Source of the DNA: Alphaproteobacteria bacterium Ga0077535
GTDB taxonomy: Bacteria > Pseudomonadota > Alphaproteobacteria > Caulobacterales > Aquidulcibacteraceae
Assembly: GCA_001464425.1 (NCBI GenBank)
Contig: LNEK01000037.1
Location: 1 to 64,000, forward strand
Reading direction: 5' to 3'
DNA: 64,000 nucleotides
A program made the position numbers and the translations under genes. Numbering within the stretch: the stretch's first letter is position 1; every line of letters starts with the position of its first letter. The notes under the pieces were generated by a model. It saw only the letters and a program-made list of their open reading frames with translations. It made no database searches and was not told where the DNA came from. This document shows positions 42,733-54,867 of this stretch, piece by piece.

Positions 42733-43197
42733 ATGAACGACTTGAGTGACCTGATCGCCGCCGACGCCATTGTGCCGCGTCTGCTCGCGACGTCCCGCCG
42801 TCAAGCGATCCAATCGCTATGCGATGCCTTGGCGCGCGCCGCTGGCATTGAGGCCCGCATGGCGTTCGACGCGGTACTGATTCGTGAGCGCCTCTCCGGC
42901 ACCGGCATGGGCGAAGGCGTCGCCGTTCCGCACGCCATCTTGCCCGGCATCACTCGCCCGATCGGAGCATTCGCGCGGCTCGAACCTGCGCAAGACTTCG
43001 AAGCGCTAGATGGCCGTGCCGCCGATCTGGTCTTCCTGCTGCTCTCTCCTGCGGACAAAGGCGGCGATCACTTAAAAGCCTTCGCCCGCATCTCGCGCTT
43101 CATGCGCCGCGCCGACATGCGCGAACGGCTGCGTGCGGCGCGCGGCGCAGACGAAATTTACGCGCTCTTCTCCGGCCCGGCGCGCGACGCGGCATGA
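42733..43197 (+). CDS. ptsN: PTS nitrogen-regulatory IIA component (EIIA-Ntr)
   Basis: 154 residues from the ATG at 42733. A phosphocarrier that links carbon, nitrogen and potassium control. The phosphorylated His67 is in GEGVAVPHAILPG, and the body (LVFLLLSPADKGGDHLKAFA) matches the PTS_EIIA_2 fold. It follows hpf by 58 bases, as in the conserved hpf-ptsN pair, and overlaps the next gene by four bases (ATGA). The partner EI-Ntr (ptsP) is not in the window. Confidence 0.94.
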   Translation: MNDLSDLIAADAIVPRLLATSRRQAIQSLCDALARAAGIEARMAFDAVLIRERLSGTGMGEGVAVPHAILPGITRPIGAFARLEPAQDFEALDGRAADLVFLLLSPADKGGDHLKAFARISRFMRRADMRERLRAARGADEIYALFSGPARDAA

Positions 43198-43856
43198 TGA
43201 CCGGCGCGGATCGGGTATTTTCCTACTTCCCGCTGATGATGACGGCGGCGTCGCTCACGGCGCTCGGCGTATTCGCGCAATGGCCTTCGGGTTGGAGCGC
43301 GATCCTGCTCCTCTTCATTCTGTATGTGCTGCCGCCGATCGTGCTGCGCATCATGTTGCGCTGGGCGCCGCTGCAACAGGGCGTCGGTTGCATTGACGGG
43401 CGCAAATTCTGCCCGTGGCTGGCGAGCCATCATATTCAAGCCTTCTACGACGCGTTGCCCTATCTTGAAGCGCTGCTGCGCGTGATCCCCGGCTTCTATT
43501 CGATGTGGCTGCGCATGTGGGGTTCGCGCGTCGGCTACGGTGTCGAATGGCCGGTGCGCATCGACGTGCTCGACCGAAATCTGATGGACATCGGAAACCG
43601 CGTCGTCTTCGCGCGCGAAGTCGAACTCGCAGCGCACGTGCGCCAGAAAATGGACGGCGGCGGCTCGCGCGTTCTGGTGCGCACGGTACGCATCGGCTCG
43701 CACGCATTCTTAGGCGCCGGCGTCCGCATCGGCCCGGGAGCGAATGTGCCGAACAACGCCAACGTGCCGGCGCTCACCGTCGTCGGCGTGAACGAAACCT
43801 TCGGCGAAACCGCGCGCCACCCAGTGAAAGAAGAAGCGGATTTCGCGCTGAGTTAA
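43194..43856 (+). CDS. Membrane protein with left-handed beta-helix (acyltransferase-like) domain
   Basis: 220 residues. Two membrane helices at about 13-53 (MMTAASLTALGVFAQWP and SAILLLFILYVLPPIVLRIM) are followed by a hexapeptide-repeat region at about 110-200 (VGYGVEWPVRIDVLDRNLMD, VRIGSHAFLGAGVRIGPGAN, later NNANVPALTVVGV). Such domains occur in O-acyl transferases acting on lipids or sugars. A His in REVELAAHVRQ or in SHAFLGAG could be catalytic. The start overlaps ptsN (ATGA), so it is coupled. The specific acceptor is unknown. Confidence 0.8.
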   Translation: MMTGADRVFSYFPLMMTAASLTALGVFAQWPSGWSAILLLFILYVLPPIVLRIMLRWAPLQQGVGCIDGRKFCPWLASHHIQAFYDALPYLEALLRVIPGFYSMWLRMWGSRVGYGVEWPVRIDVLDRNLMDIGNRVVFAREVELAAHVRQKMDGGGSRVLVRTVRIGSHAFLGAGVRIGPGANVPNNANVPALTVVGVNETFGETARHPVKEEADFALS

Positions 43857-43870
43857 CTCAACCCTCGTCC

Positions 43871-43910
43871 GGCCCTTCGGGCCACCTTCTCCCGCCCATG
43901 CGGGAGAAGG
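43871..43910. terminator. Double hairpin between convergent genes (bidirectional terminator or small palindromic repeat)
   Basis: Two stems in tandem: ggccc-ttc-gggcc (43871-43883) and a perfect 11-base stem ccttctcccgc against gcgggagaagg (43885-43895, 43900-43910, loop ccat). It sits exactly between convergent stop codons. No T run follows, so it may act with Rho, or belong to a dispersed palindromic repeat family. Confidence 0.65.
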
Positions 43911-43920
43911 AATCTCCGCG

Positions 43921-45849
<1,929 letters not shown>

Positions 45850-45862
45850 GCAAAACTCTTTT

Positions 45863-45968
45863 CGTCATGCCGGGGCATCGCGCAGCGATGAACCCGAAAA
45901 CCAGGGGCAAAGGACGAGCTTGTGGCCCCTGGGTTCCGGATCGCGACTTCGTCGCGTCCGGAATGACG
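45863..45968. repeat. Nested palindromic repeat (REP-like element)
   Basis: Outer arms cgtcat/atgacg (45863-45868, 45963-45968) enclose three hairpins: catcgc-gca-gcgatg (45876-45890), ccaggggc against gcccctgg (45901-45908, 45925-45932), and ttccggatcgcgac against gtcgcgtccggaa (45934-45963, one bulge). It lies in the gap between the carboxylase alpha subunit and the small membrane gene. The architecture matches the dispersed palindromic repeats common in alphaproteobacterial intergenic regions. Confidence 0.75.
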
Positions 45969-45985
45969 GTCATGGGTGCGGTTAT

Positions 45986-46330
45986 TCATTGGTCTTCACG
46001 CGCCGCAATCTCGGCGCGGATGCGTTCCATTTCTTTGTCTAACTTCTTGTCGCCCGGTTTGCGCGTTTTCAGCCACTTGAACAGCGCAACCAGCGGAACA
46101 CCCACTACCAACGTTACGGCGATTGCGAGGGTCAAATTCGCCGCGTACGCGGGCACGTCCGCCCAAGTAAGCTGCCACAGATCAAATACCAGGAAGACGA
46201 GGAGGACGTTCGCAAAGGTATAGAAAAGCAGAAAACGATACTCCGGCCTGATCCAAAGCAAAAACATGATCACGCCCCATCCCGCAGCGAACCGGGTCAG
46301 GAACAGAAAGAAGGTAAGAAGAATTTCCAT
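45986..46330 (-). CDS. Small membrane protein inside the leucine operon
   Basis: 114 residues. Three probable membrane helices: MEILLTFFLFLTRFAAGWGV with following residues, RFLLFYTFANVLLVFLVFD and LAIAVTLVVGVPLVALF, then a charged C-terminal tail (WLKTRKPGDKKLDKEMERIR). No family recognised. It lies two bases after the carboxyltransferase gene, so it is co-transcribed, but its role in leucine degradation is unknown. It could equally be a passenger gene. Confidence 0.8.
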   Translation of the reverse strand: MEILLTFFLFLTRFAAGWGVIMFLLWIRPEYRFLLFYTFANVLLVFLVFDLWQLTWADVPAYAANLTLAIAVTLVVGVPLVALFKWLKTRKPGDKKLDKEMERIRAEIAAREDQ

Positions 46331-46332
46331 GG

Positions 46333-47933
<1,601 letters not shown>

Positions 47934-47937
<4 letters not shown>

Positions 47938-48473
47938 GGAGCGGATTGCCTCCCCAAACGCTGAGCCAAGGCTTCTCGCTCGACATTCCAGTTGTGCTCG
48001 CAGATTGACGACTTCCATTGTTCTGGCGCGGGGACCGCGTCGATGAGCACCAGCGGCGAACCTCCAGGACCGACGATCGGTTCGCCGAGATAGTTTCTGG
48101 CGAGTTCGCTTGCCGTTTCGGCTTCACCCTCACCAAACCATCTGGCGCTGCCACCATCACAGTCCACTTCGAATAGGTAGTTTCCGGGCTCCTCCTGCCC
48201 AAACACGAACGACACAACTCGGAAACGGTCAGCGCTGATTGGATCGGGAGAAGCGAGCGCAATCTGGTGCGTGCGGCTCTCGATGAAGGACCAGGGTGAA
48301 CCTAGATCGCTGCTCTGCCCTGTCCCAACCACTCGCGCGAAGGGAACCTGCGCCTGATCTACCATGACGCGATCTCGGAAAGCTCGATACGGAGCCTCGT
48401 TCCAATAGGACCAACCCAGCACGCCGCAAGTGATCAAGATGATCACGAGCAAAGGCTTCAATTTATCGAGCAT
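47934..48473 (-). CDS. Anchored protein of unknown function in the leucine operon
   Basis: 179 residues. One N-terminal membrane helix ([20 protein letters not shown]) anchors a periplasmic domain of about 150 residues, which is beta-rich ([40 protein letters not shown]) with two Cys (in VDCDGG and SICEHN). No family recognised. It overlaps the carboxyltransferase start by four bases (ATGA), so the two are translated together, yet nothing suggests a metabolic role. Confidence 0.75.
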
Positions 48474-48499
48474 ACTCCCCCGCCAGATGATGTCGCGAA

Positions 48500-49666
48500 C
48501 TAACCACCACCGATGATTTCGCGGCCAATGAGAAACCGCCGCACTTCATTTGTGCCGGCGCCGATGTCGTAGAGCTTAGCGTCGCGGAGGAAGCGCTCAA
48601 CTGGGAAGTCCTTGGTGTAGCCCGCGCCGCCGAGGGCTTGGATGGCTTCGAGGCTGACCTTCACCGCGTTTTCCGACGCGAACATGATCGCTCCGGCCGC
48701 GTCGTGGCGGGTGGTTTTGCCGGCGTCGCAAGATTTGGCGACAGCGTAAACGTAGGCGCGCGAGGCGTTGAGCGCGACGATCATGTCGGCGACTTTGGCT
48801 TGGATGAGCTGGAACGAGCCGATCGGCTTGCCGAATTGTTTGCGCTCACGCACGTACGGCAGCACGACATCTAGGCAGGCTTGCATGATGCCGAGCGGGC
48901 CTGCGGCGAGCACGGCGCGCTCATAATCCAAGCCGCTCATCAGCACGGCGACGCCGCGATTGAGGCCGCCCATGACGTTCTCTTCCGGCACTTCGCAATC
49001 TTCAAACACAAGTTCGCCGGTGTCCGAGCCGCGCATACCCATTTTATCGAGCTTCTGACTGACGCTGAAGCCCTTCATGCCGCGTTCAATGATGAACGCA
49101 GTGATGCCGCCGGAGCCTGCGCCGGGTTCAGTCTTGGCGTAGACGACGAGCGTGTTGGCTTCGGGCGCGTTGGTGATCCAGAACTTCGTGCCATTCAGCA
49201 CGTAGCGATCGCCCTTCTTCTCGGCGCGCAATTTCATGGAGACGACATCAGAGCCCGCGCCCGTTTCGCTCATGGCGAGCGAGCCGATGTGTTCGCCGCT
49301 GATCAGCTTCGGCAAATATTTCTGCTTCTGCTCCGGGGTCGCCCAGCGGCGCAGCTGATTGATGCAGAGGTTCGAGTGTGCGCCGTAGCTGAGGCCGACC
49401 GAAGCGCTGGCGCGGCTCACCTCTTCCATCGCGACGACGTGCTCGAGATAACCGAGCCCCAAGCCGCCATCTTCTTCACTGACGGTGATGCCGTGCAGGC
49501 CAAGCGCGCCCATCTCCGGCCAAAGCTCGCGCGGAAACTTGTTGCTCGCGTCGATCTCGGCCGCCATCGGCGCGATCCGGTCCGCGGCGTAGCGGCTGGT
49601 GGTCTCGCGGATGGCGTCGGCGGATTCGCCGAGCTGGAAATCGAGCTGGTAGGAATCGGACGGCAT
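48500..49666 (-). CDS. Isovaleryl-CoA dehydrogenase (acyl-CoA dehydrogenase family)
   Basis: 388 residues. FAD enzyme that converts isovaleryl-CoA to 3-methylcrotonyl-CoA, which the two downstream carboxylase subunits then use. The pattern [40 protein letters not shown] and [20 protein letters not shown] fits the family. The position before carboxylase genes supports isovaleryl-CoA over short-chain acyl-CoA. It is the first gene of the operon and faces ku across a 155-base gap. Confidence 0.9.
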   Translation of the reverse strand: MPSDSYQLDFQLGESADAIRETTSRYAADRIAPMAAEIDASNKFPRELWPEMGALGLHGITVSEEDGGLGLGYLEHVVAMEEVSRASASVGLSYGAHSNLCINQLRRWATPEQKQKYLPKLISGEHIGSLAMSETGAGSDVVSMKLRAEKKGDRYVLNGTKFWITNAPEANTLVVYAKTEPGAGSGGITAFIIERGMKGFSVSQKLDKMGMRGSDTGELVFEDCEVPEENVMGGLNRGVAVLMSGLDYERAVLAAGPLGIMQACLDVVLPYVRERKQFGKPIGSFQLIQAKVADMIVALNASRAYVYAVAKSCDAGKTTRHDAAGAIMFASENAVKVSLEAIQALGGAGYTKDFPVERFLRDAKLYDIGAGTNEVRRFLIGREIIGGG

Positions 49667-49760
49667 GGGCTCCCTTCAGGCGTCTAGGGCGCCTTTGCGC
49701 TCAGGCTTATCGCAAACCGGGCGGTCGGCGAAAGCGCCGCGTTAACCACGCGTCTTGTGG

Positions 49761-49780
49761 GTAACGGAACCTCCCGTTAC
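49761..49780. promoter_or_regulatory. Dyad in the gap between the dehydrogenase and ku
   Basis: A perfect inverted repeat, gtaacgg-aacctc-ccgttac, in a 155-base gap between divergent genes, 41 bases before the ku start codon. It could be an operator for either unit, but no known regulator matches it. Confidence 0.45.
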
Positions 49781-49821
49781 GGTGCCGGAACGTCGGGTCA
49801 CTCTAGGGCGTTTGAACTTCC

Positions 49822-50748
49822 ATGGCACCTCCAGCTCGTCCCGTATGGACTGGGCAAATCCGGCTCGCGCTCGTTGCGCTGCCGGTGAAGCTCTATTCCG
49901 CTCTCGATTCCCGGGAGAAGATCTCGTTCAACCAGATTCACGAGCCCTCGAAGCAGCGGATTCGCTACGAGAAGGTCGCGCCAGGCATCGGCGCCGTCGA
50001 TAAGGACGAGATCGTCAAAGGCTACGAGTACCAAAAGGGCCGCTACGTCCTGTTCTCGGACGAAGAGTTCGAGGCGCTGAAGGTCGATTCAAAGAAGACG
50101 CTGGACATGATCCAGTTCGCCCCGGCCGACACGATCGACCCGATCTATTTCGACAAGCCCTATTACGCCCTACCCGATGGCAAGATGGCCGACGAGCCGT
50201 ACCGCGTCGTGGTCGAGGCGTTGAAAAAAACGAAAACTGTCGGCCTCGGCCAAATCACCATGCGCGGCCGCTCTTACGTCGCTGCGGTAAAGCCGTATGA
50301 GAATGGCCTCGTCGTTGAGACCGTGCACTACGCCGAAGAGATCCGGCCGGCGAAGGCTTTCTTCGATGATCTGCCGAGCGGCAAGCTCGACGCTGACCTA
50401 GTCGATCTCGCGCAGGAGCTGATCACGCGCAAGAAGGCGAAGTTCGATCCGGCCCGCTTCGAGGACGAATACGCCATCGCCATCGAGCGGCTGGTAAAAA
50501 AGAAGATCGAACGCCACGGCGAACTTGTGCTGGACGACCAGGAAGAACCGGCGCGCGATTATGGCGACAACGTCGTCTCGCTCGTCGATGCGCTGAAAAA
50601 GTCGCTGGCTAAGAAATCGCCGAAAGCTGCTGTGGACGACGAAGACGAAGCGCCGCCGAAGCGCCAACGCGCCGCCGCCGAAAAGCGCAAACCCGCCGCA
50701 CGCGCCAAAGCCCCCGCCAAAGCGCCGGCCAAGCGCGCGAAGAAGTAA
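49822..50748 (+). CDS. ku: Non-homologous end joining protein Ku
   Basis: 308 residues. It binds DNA ends as a homodimer and recruits LigD. The Ku core (1-260) opens VWTGQIRLALVALPVKLYSA and continues with YEYQKGRYVLFSDEEFEALK; after it comes a long Lys/Ala-rich tail (EKRKPAARAKAPAKAPAKRA), typical of bacterial Ku and probably involved in DNA binding. Nine bases separate it from ligD, so the two make a bicistronic repair unit. No strong ribosome site is visible before the ATG. Confidence 0.97.
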   Translation: MAPPARPVWTGQIRLALVALPVKLYSALDSREKISFNQIHEPSKQRIRYEKVAPGIGAVDKDEIVKGYEYQKGRYVLFSDEEFEALKVDSKKTLDMIQFAPADTIDPIYFDKPYYALPDGKMADEPYRVVVEALKKTKTVGLGQITMRGRSYVAAVKPYENGLVVETVHYAEEIRPAKAFFDDLPSGKLDADLVDLAQELITRKKAKFDPARFEDEYAIAIERLVKKKIERHGELVLDDQEEPARDYGDNVVSLVDALKKSLAKKSPKAAVDDEDEAPPKRQRAAAEKRKPAARAKAPAKAPAKRAKK

Positions 50749-50757
50749 GCCGCGCGC

Positions 50758-53226
50758 ATGGCGCGCAAAGCCGCAACTTCGAAGCCGGCGAAAGAAACGC
50801 TCGACGCCTACAATAAGAAGCGCGACTTCAAGAAAACGGTTGAACCCGCCGGCGGAACGCTTAAAACCGCCGGCGACATGTTCGTCGTGCAAAAGCACGC
50901 AGCGACGCGGTTGCACTATGATTTCCGGCTCGAACATGACGGCGTCCTGCTGAGCTGGGCGGTGCCGCAAGGCCCGAGCTACGACCCGAAGGTCAAGCGC
51001 CTCGCCATGCGGACAGAGAATCATCCGCTCGAATACGGCTCGTTCGAGGGTGTGATCCCAAAGGGCGAGTATGGCGCCGGGGCCGTGATCATCTGGGACA
51101 CCGGCAAAATACGCTGGGTCGCCGATCCGCACGAGACGATGAAGAAAGGGGAGCTCAAATTCATTCTCGATGGCGAGCGGCTGAAGGGCGAGTTTCACTT
51201 GGTGAAGATCAAGCCGCGCGAAGGCGAACGCGGCGAGCCGTGGTTGTTGTTCAAATCGAAGAATGACGACTATGCCGGCGCTGACGATCCCATCGCGGGC
51301 GCGCTCACCAGCATCGTCTCTGGACGTACGATCGAGGATGTCCGCGCTGACGGCGGCGCACGTTTGTGGACACGTAAGGGCGAGCAGAAGCCGCGCGCCT
51401 CGAAGCCGCCGAAATGGGACTTCGTTGAGCCGATGCTCGCCACGCGCATCGAGGAAGCGCCAGACGGCGACGAGTGGCAGCACGAGATCAAATACGACGG
51501 CTATCGCTTGCTCGCCGCAGCCTCGGGCGAGAGCGTCAAACTCTACACACGCAACGGCCTCGACTGGACCGGCAAATTCCAATCCATCGCCGACGCACTC
51601 GCAGCGCTCAAACTGAAAGATGTGCTGATTGACGGCGAAGTAACAGTCGCGCAAGCCGATGGTCGCACCGATTTCGGCGCGTTGCAGCGCTCATTGGAAA
51701 ACGGCGTCGCTAAGGGCGTCACCTATTTCGTGTTCGACATGCTGGCGGATGGCACAAAGGACATCCGCAAACTGCCGCTGAGCGAGCGGCGCGCACGACT
51801 GGAGAAAGCGCTCGCGAATGCCAAGGCGCCAGTGCGCTTAAGCCCGGTGCTGCACGGGAACGGCCCTGAAGTGTTAGCGGCATTCACCGAACGCGGTTTC
51901 GAAGGCGTGATCTCCAAAAAAACCGGCAGCGCATACGCGAGCGGCCGCTCAAAATCCTGGCTGAAAACCAAAGCCGTGAACGAACAGGAGTTCGTCATCA
52001 TCGGCTATCAGCCCTCCGCCAAGGGGCGCGCTTTCGCCTCGCTCATGCTGGCCGATTATGAAGAAGAGAAGTTGGTTTATCGCGGCAATGTCGGCACGGG
52101 GTTCAACGACAAATCTCTCGCCGACATTTCAGCCAAGCTTGCAAAACTCGCCCGCACCAAACCAGCGCTGACAGTGCCGAAGGAAGCCGCGCGCGGCGCC
52201 AAGTGGGTGGAGCCGAACGTCGTCGCGCAGGTAAAGTTTGCGGAGCTCACGTCGGACGGCGCCGTCCGCCACGGCGTATTTCTGGGTCTACGCGGCGACA
52301 AAAGCGCGAAGGACGTTGTCGCGGAGACTGCGTCTCCGGCCATGAAAACGCGCGTCCGGCTCACGCACCCAAACAAGGTGCTCTTCCCCGACGCGGGCGT
52401 CACCAAGGCAGAGCTCGCCGCTTACCTCGATCTCGCCGCCGAGCGCATGGCGCCGCATCTTTACGGCCGCCCAGTCAGCCTCGTGCGCGCGCCAGACGGC
52501 GTCGGCAAACAAACCTTCTTCCAAAAGCACGCCATGAAAGGCATGTCCGAGGATATCAAGACCATCCCGATCGCCGAGAGCGACGGCGATGAGGAACACT
52601 ACCTCACAATTCCAAACGCACAGGCCCTCGTTTCCTGCGCGCAAATCAGTGCGCTGGAATTCCACCTCTGGGGATCGCGTAACGACGATCTCGAACACCC
52701 CGATCGTCTCGTCTTCGATCTCGATCCCGATGAGGGGCTAGGCTTTCAGATCGTCAAACGCGCCGCGTTCGACATCAAAGCCCTGCTCGACTCCGCCGAC
52801 CTGCCCTCCTTCGCGATGATCACCGGCGGCAAGGGCGTCCACATCGTCCTCAATCTCAAGCGCCGCCACGAATGGGAGGATGTGAAAGGGTTCGCCATGG
52901 CGCTGGCCGAACAAGTGGAGCGGCTCGACCCAAAGCGCTTCGTCGCCAACATGTCGAAGGCCAAGCGTGTCGGGCGCATCTTCGTCGACTATCTGCGCAA
53001 CGGCCGCGGAGCGACAGCGATCGCGCCCTATTCGCCCCGCGCACGCGGAACGGCGCCGATCGCGGTTCCGGTGAGCTGGAGCGAACTCAAAACCATCCCC
53101 TCAGCCTCGGCCTTCAAGTTGCGCGACATGCCGGCGCGTCTCGCTGCACCCGATCCTTGGGCGGATTACGCCAAAACCAGCGTCTCGCTTACCAAAGCCG
53201 CGCGCGCCAAACTTGGCCTCGACTAG
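50758..53226 (+). CDS. ligD: Multifunctional ATP-dependent DNA ligase LigD
   Basis: 822 residues in the order phosphoesterase (about 15-170, HYDFRLEHDGVLLSWAVPQG), ligase (about 220-500) and polymerase/primase (about 530-815). The ligase nucleophile Lys245 is in EIKYDGYRL. The polymerase has VFDLDPDEGLGF with the metal-binding Asp pair and TGGKGVHIVLNL. It processes and seals double-strand breaks with Ku. The order PE-LIG-POL is one of the common ones in alphaproteobacteria. It starts nine bases after ku. Confidence 0.97.
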   Translation: MARKAATSKPAKETLDAYNKKRDFKKTVEPAGGTLKTAGDMFVVQKHAATRLHYDFRLEHDGVLLSWAVPQGPSYDPKVKRLAMRTENHPLEYGSFEGVIPKGEYGAGAVIIWDTGKIRWVADPHETMKKGELKFILDGERLKGEFHLVKIKPREGERGEPWLLFKSKNDDYAGADDPIAGALTSIVSGRTIEDVRADGGARLWTRKGEQKPRASKPPKWDFVEPMLATRIEEAPDGDEWQHEIKYDGYRLLAAASGESVKLYTRNGLDWTGKFQSIADALAALKLKDVLIDGEVTVAQADGRTDFGALQRSLENGVAKGVTYFVFDMLADGTKDIRKLPLSERRARLEKALANAKAPVRLSPVLHGNGPEVLAAFTERGFEGVISKKTGSAYASGRSKSWLKTKAVNEQEFVIIGYQPSAKGRAFASLMLADYEEEKLVYRGNVGTGFNDKSLADISAKLAKLARTKPALTVPKEAARGAKWVEPNVVAQVKFAELTSDGAVRHGVFLGLRGDKSAKDVVAETASPAMKTRVRLTHPNKVLFPDAGVTKAELAAYLDLAAERMAPHLYGRPVSLVRAPDGVGKQTFFQKHAMKGMSEDIKTIPIAESDGDEEHYLTIPNAQALVSCAQISALEFHLWGSRNDDLEHPDRLVFDLDPDEGLGFQIVKRAAFDIKALLDSADLPSFAMITGGKGVHIVLNLKRRHEWEDVKGFAMALAEQVERLDPKRFVANMSKAKRVGRIFVDYLRNGRGATAIAPYSPRARGTAPIAVPVSWSELKTIPSASAFKLRDMPARLAAPDPWADYAKTSVSLTKAARAKLGLD

Positions 53227-53278
53227 GCGTTTGATCACCGCCGCCGCCATGCTACGGAGGCCCAAAGGGAGACCCATT

Positions 53279-54043
53279 ATGCGCCGGATTGCTATCGCCT
53301 TTGCACTCACCCTCGCCGCGTGCGGTCAGCAAGAGCAAGCGCCGGAAGCGCCGGCGGAGGAAACGGTCGTGGTTCGCGTGCCGCCGCCCTGGTTCATTTG
53401 CGACTCGATCAACCAGCCGGCCATCATCGTCTTCGAGCGCACCGGCGCTGACGTGCGCACGGCCGAGTACGACAAGCCCAACGGCGCGATCGTCCAACGC
53501 ATAGGCTATTTCGTCGGCGAAGAAGAAGGCGCCGCTGGCAGCGTCATGACCGAGTTGATCCGCGACGAAGGCTCCGACGGCGCGATCCGCCAAATCAATC
53601 CCGACATGCTCGCGACGCCTGGCTCGGCTTATACGTTGCCGTTCACCTCCGTGCGTCTCGACAATCGCGACATCGAATGCCGCTGGATGCCGCGTACGCG
53701 CGTAACCGGCTTCACCGGGCGTCGCAGCTTCGTCGTCTCCGAAGATGCAAGCGGCGATCTCATCTACAATTCCTACAATTTCGCCGACGCAGCCGGCGCG
53801 CGTCGCATCGATGTCAGCGACAATGGCCGCACCACAAACTTCTCCGTCGAAGTACGCGACGGCGCCGAGTCACAAACACCGCAAGCGCTGACCTACACAT
53901 TCGAAACCCAAGGTTTCCGTTATGTGATCACGTTGAACCGCGACGGCACCGGCACGCTCGACGCTTTCCAGAACGGCACATTGCTGCAGTCCGAAGAACT
54001 CATCGGCTACCAGCAAGGCACCGCTGCGGCGACCGCGCAATAA
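53279..54043 (+). CDS. Lipoprotein of unknown function
   Basis: 254 residues from the ATG at 53279 (GGGAGA upstream). The leader MRRIAIAFALTLAAC predicts lipidation. The mature part begins with a Gln/Ala/Glu-rich tether, then a beta-rich domain with two Cys (in WFICDS and DIECRW) that could form a disulphide (IVFERTGADVRTAEYDKPNG, FVVSEDASGDLIYNSYNFAD). No family recognised. It follows ligD by 52 bases and precedes an enoyl-CoA hydratase by 20, but nothing links it to either. Confidence 0.75.
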   Translation: MRRIAIAFALTLAACGQQEQAPEAPAEETVVVRVPPPWFICDSINQPAIIVFERTGADVRTAEYDKPNGAIVQRIGYFVGEEEGAAGSVMTELIRDEGSDGAIRQINPDMLATPGSAYTLPFTSVRLDNRDIECRWMPRTRVTGFTGRRSFVVSEDASGDLIYNSYNFADAAGARRIDVSDNGRTTNFSVEVRDGAESQTPQALTYTFETQGFRYVITLNRDGTGTLDAFQNGTLLQSEELIGYQQGTAAATAQ

Positions 54044-54063
54044 TTTCACCAACGAGAACCCGC

Positions 54064-54867
54064 ATGACCACTTTCGCCACCTTCGAAAAAGCCGGCCGCG
54101 TCGCCATCGTGACGTTGAACCGGCCAGAGAGCCGCAACGCCATCGCCACGCAGCAAGATTGCGATGATCTCGCCGGCGCGCTCTGGCAAGCCAATGACGA
54201 TGCCGACATCAACGCCGTCATCCTCACCGGCGCCGGCAAATCCTTCTGCGCCGGCGGCGATCTGAAAGCGATCCGCGAGCGCACCGGCATCGGCCCGCGC
54301 GCCACGCCGGACGGCACCCGCGCAAACTATCGTCGCGGCGTGCACTCGATCATCAAAGCGCTCGCCGACATCGAAGTCGCCACTATCGCCGCGATTAACG
54401 GTCACGCCATTGGCCTTGGCCTCGACATCGGCGTGCTTTGCGACATCCGACTGGCCGGCGCGTCCGCAAAGATGGCGTCGAGCTTCGTCAAAGTCGGCAT
54501 CATTCCGGGAGACGGCGGCGCATGGATCTTAACCAACGCGATCGGCGCATCGCGAGCCGCTGAGCTGGTCCTCACCGGCGACACGATCGACGCTGATGAA
54601 GCCGCGCGCGTTGGCCTCGTCAGCCGCGTCGTGCCGGATGATCAGCTGATGGACGAAGCGCGCAAGTTGGCCGAACGCATCGCCGTCAATCCCCCGCGCA
54701 CTGTACGGCTCGCCAAGCGCCTCTTGCGTGAAGCGCAACATGGCCGCCTCTCCGACGTGCTCGAACTCTCCGCCGCCTTCCAGGCGCTTGCGCACGAAAC
54801 CGCCGACCACAAGGAAGCGGTCGATGCGTTTACAGAAAAGCGCCCGCCGAAATTTACCGGCGCTTGA
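54064..54867 (+). CDS. Enoyl-CoA hydratase/isomerase family protein
   Basis: 267 residues from the ATG at 54064. Crotonase fold: VTLNRPESRNAIATQQDCDD, the oxyanion-hole region ILTGAGKSFCAGGDLKAIRE, INGHAIGLGLDIGVLCDIRL and IIPGDGGAWILTNAIG. An Asp (PGDGG) replaces the second Glu of classical hydratases, so it may act as an isomerase or on a branched substrate. The leucine operon lacks a methylglutaconyl-CoA hydratase, which this could be. Its stop overlaps the next start (TGATG). Confidence 0.9.
   Translation: MTTFATFEKAGRVAIVTLNRPESRNAIATQQDCDDLAGALWQANDDADINAVILTGAGKSFCAGGDLKAIRERTGIGPRATPDGTRANYRRGVHSIIKALADIEVATIAAINGHAIGLGLDIGVLCDIRLAGASAKMASSFVKVGIIPGDGGAWILTNAIGASRAAELVLTGDTIDADEAARVGLVSRVVPDDQLMDEARKLAERIAVNPPRTVRLAKRLLREAQHGRLSDVLELSAAFQALAHETADHKEAVDAFTEKRPPKFTGA

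Noticed and set aside
50398-51654. A 418-codon open frame opposite ku and ligD
   Set aside because: Covers the well-supported Ku/LigD genes in antisense and shows no domain.
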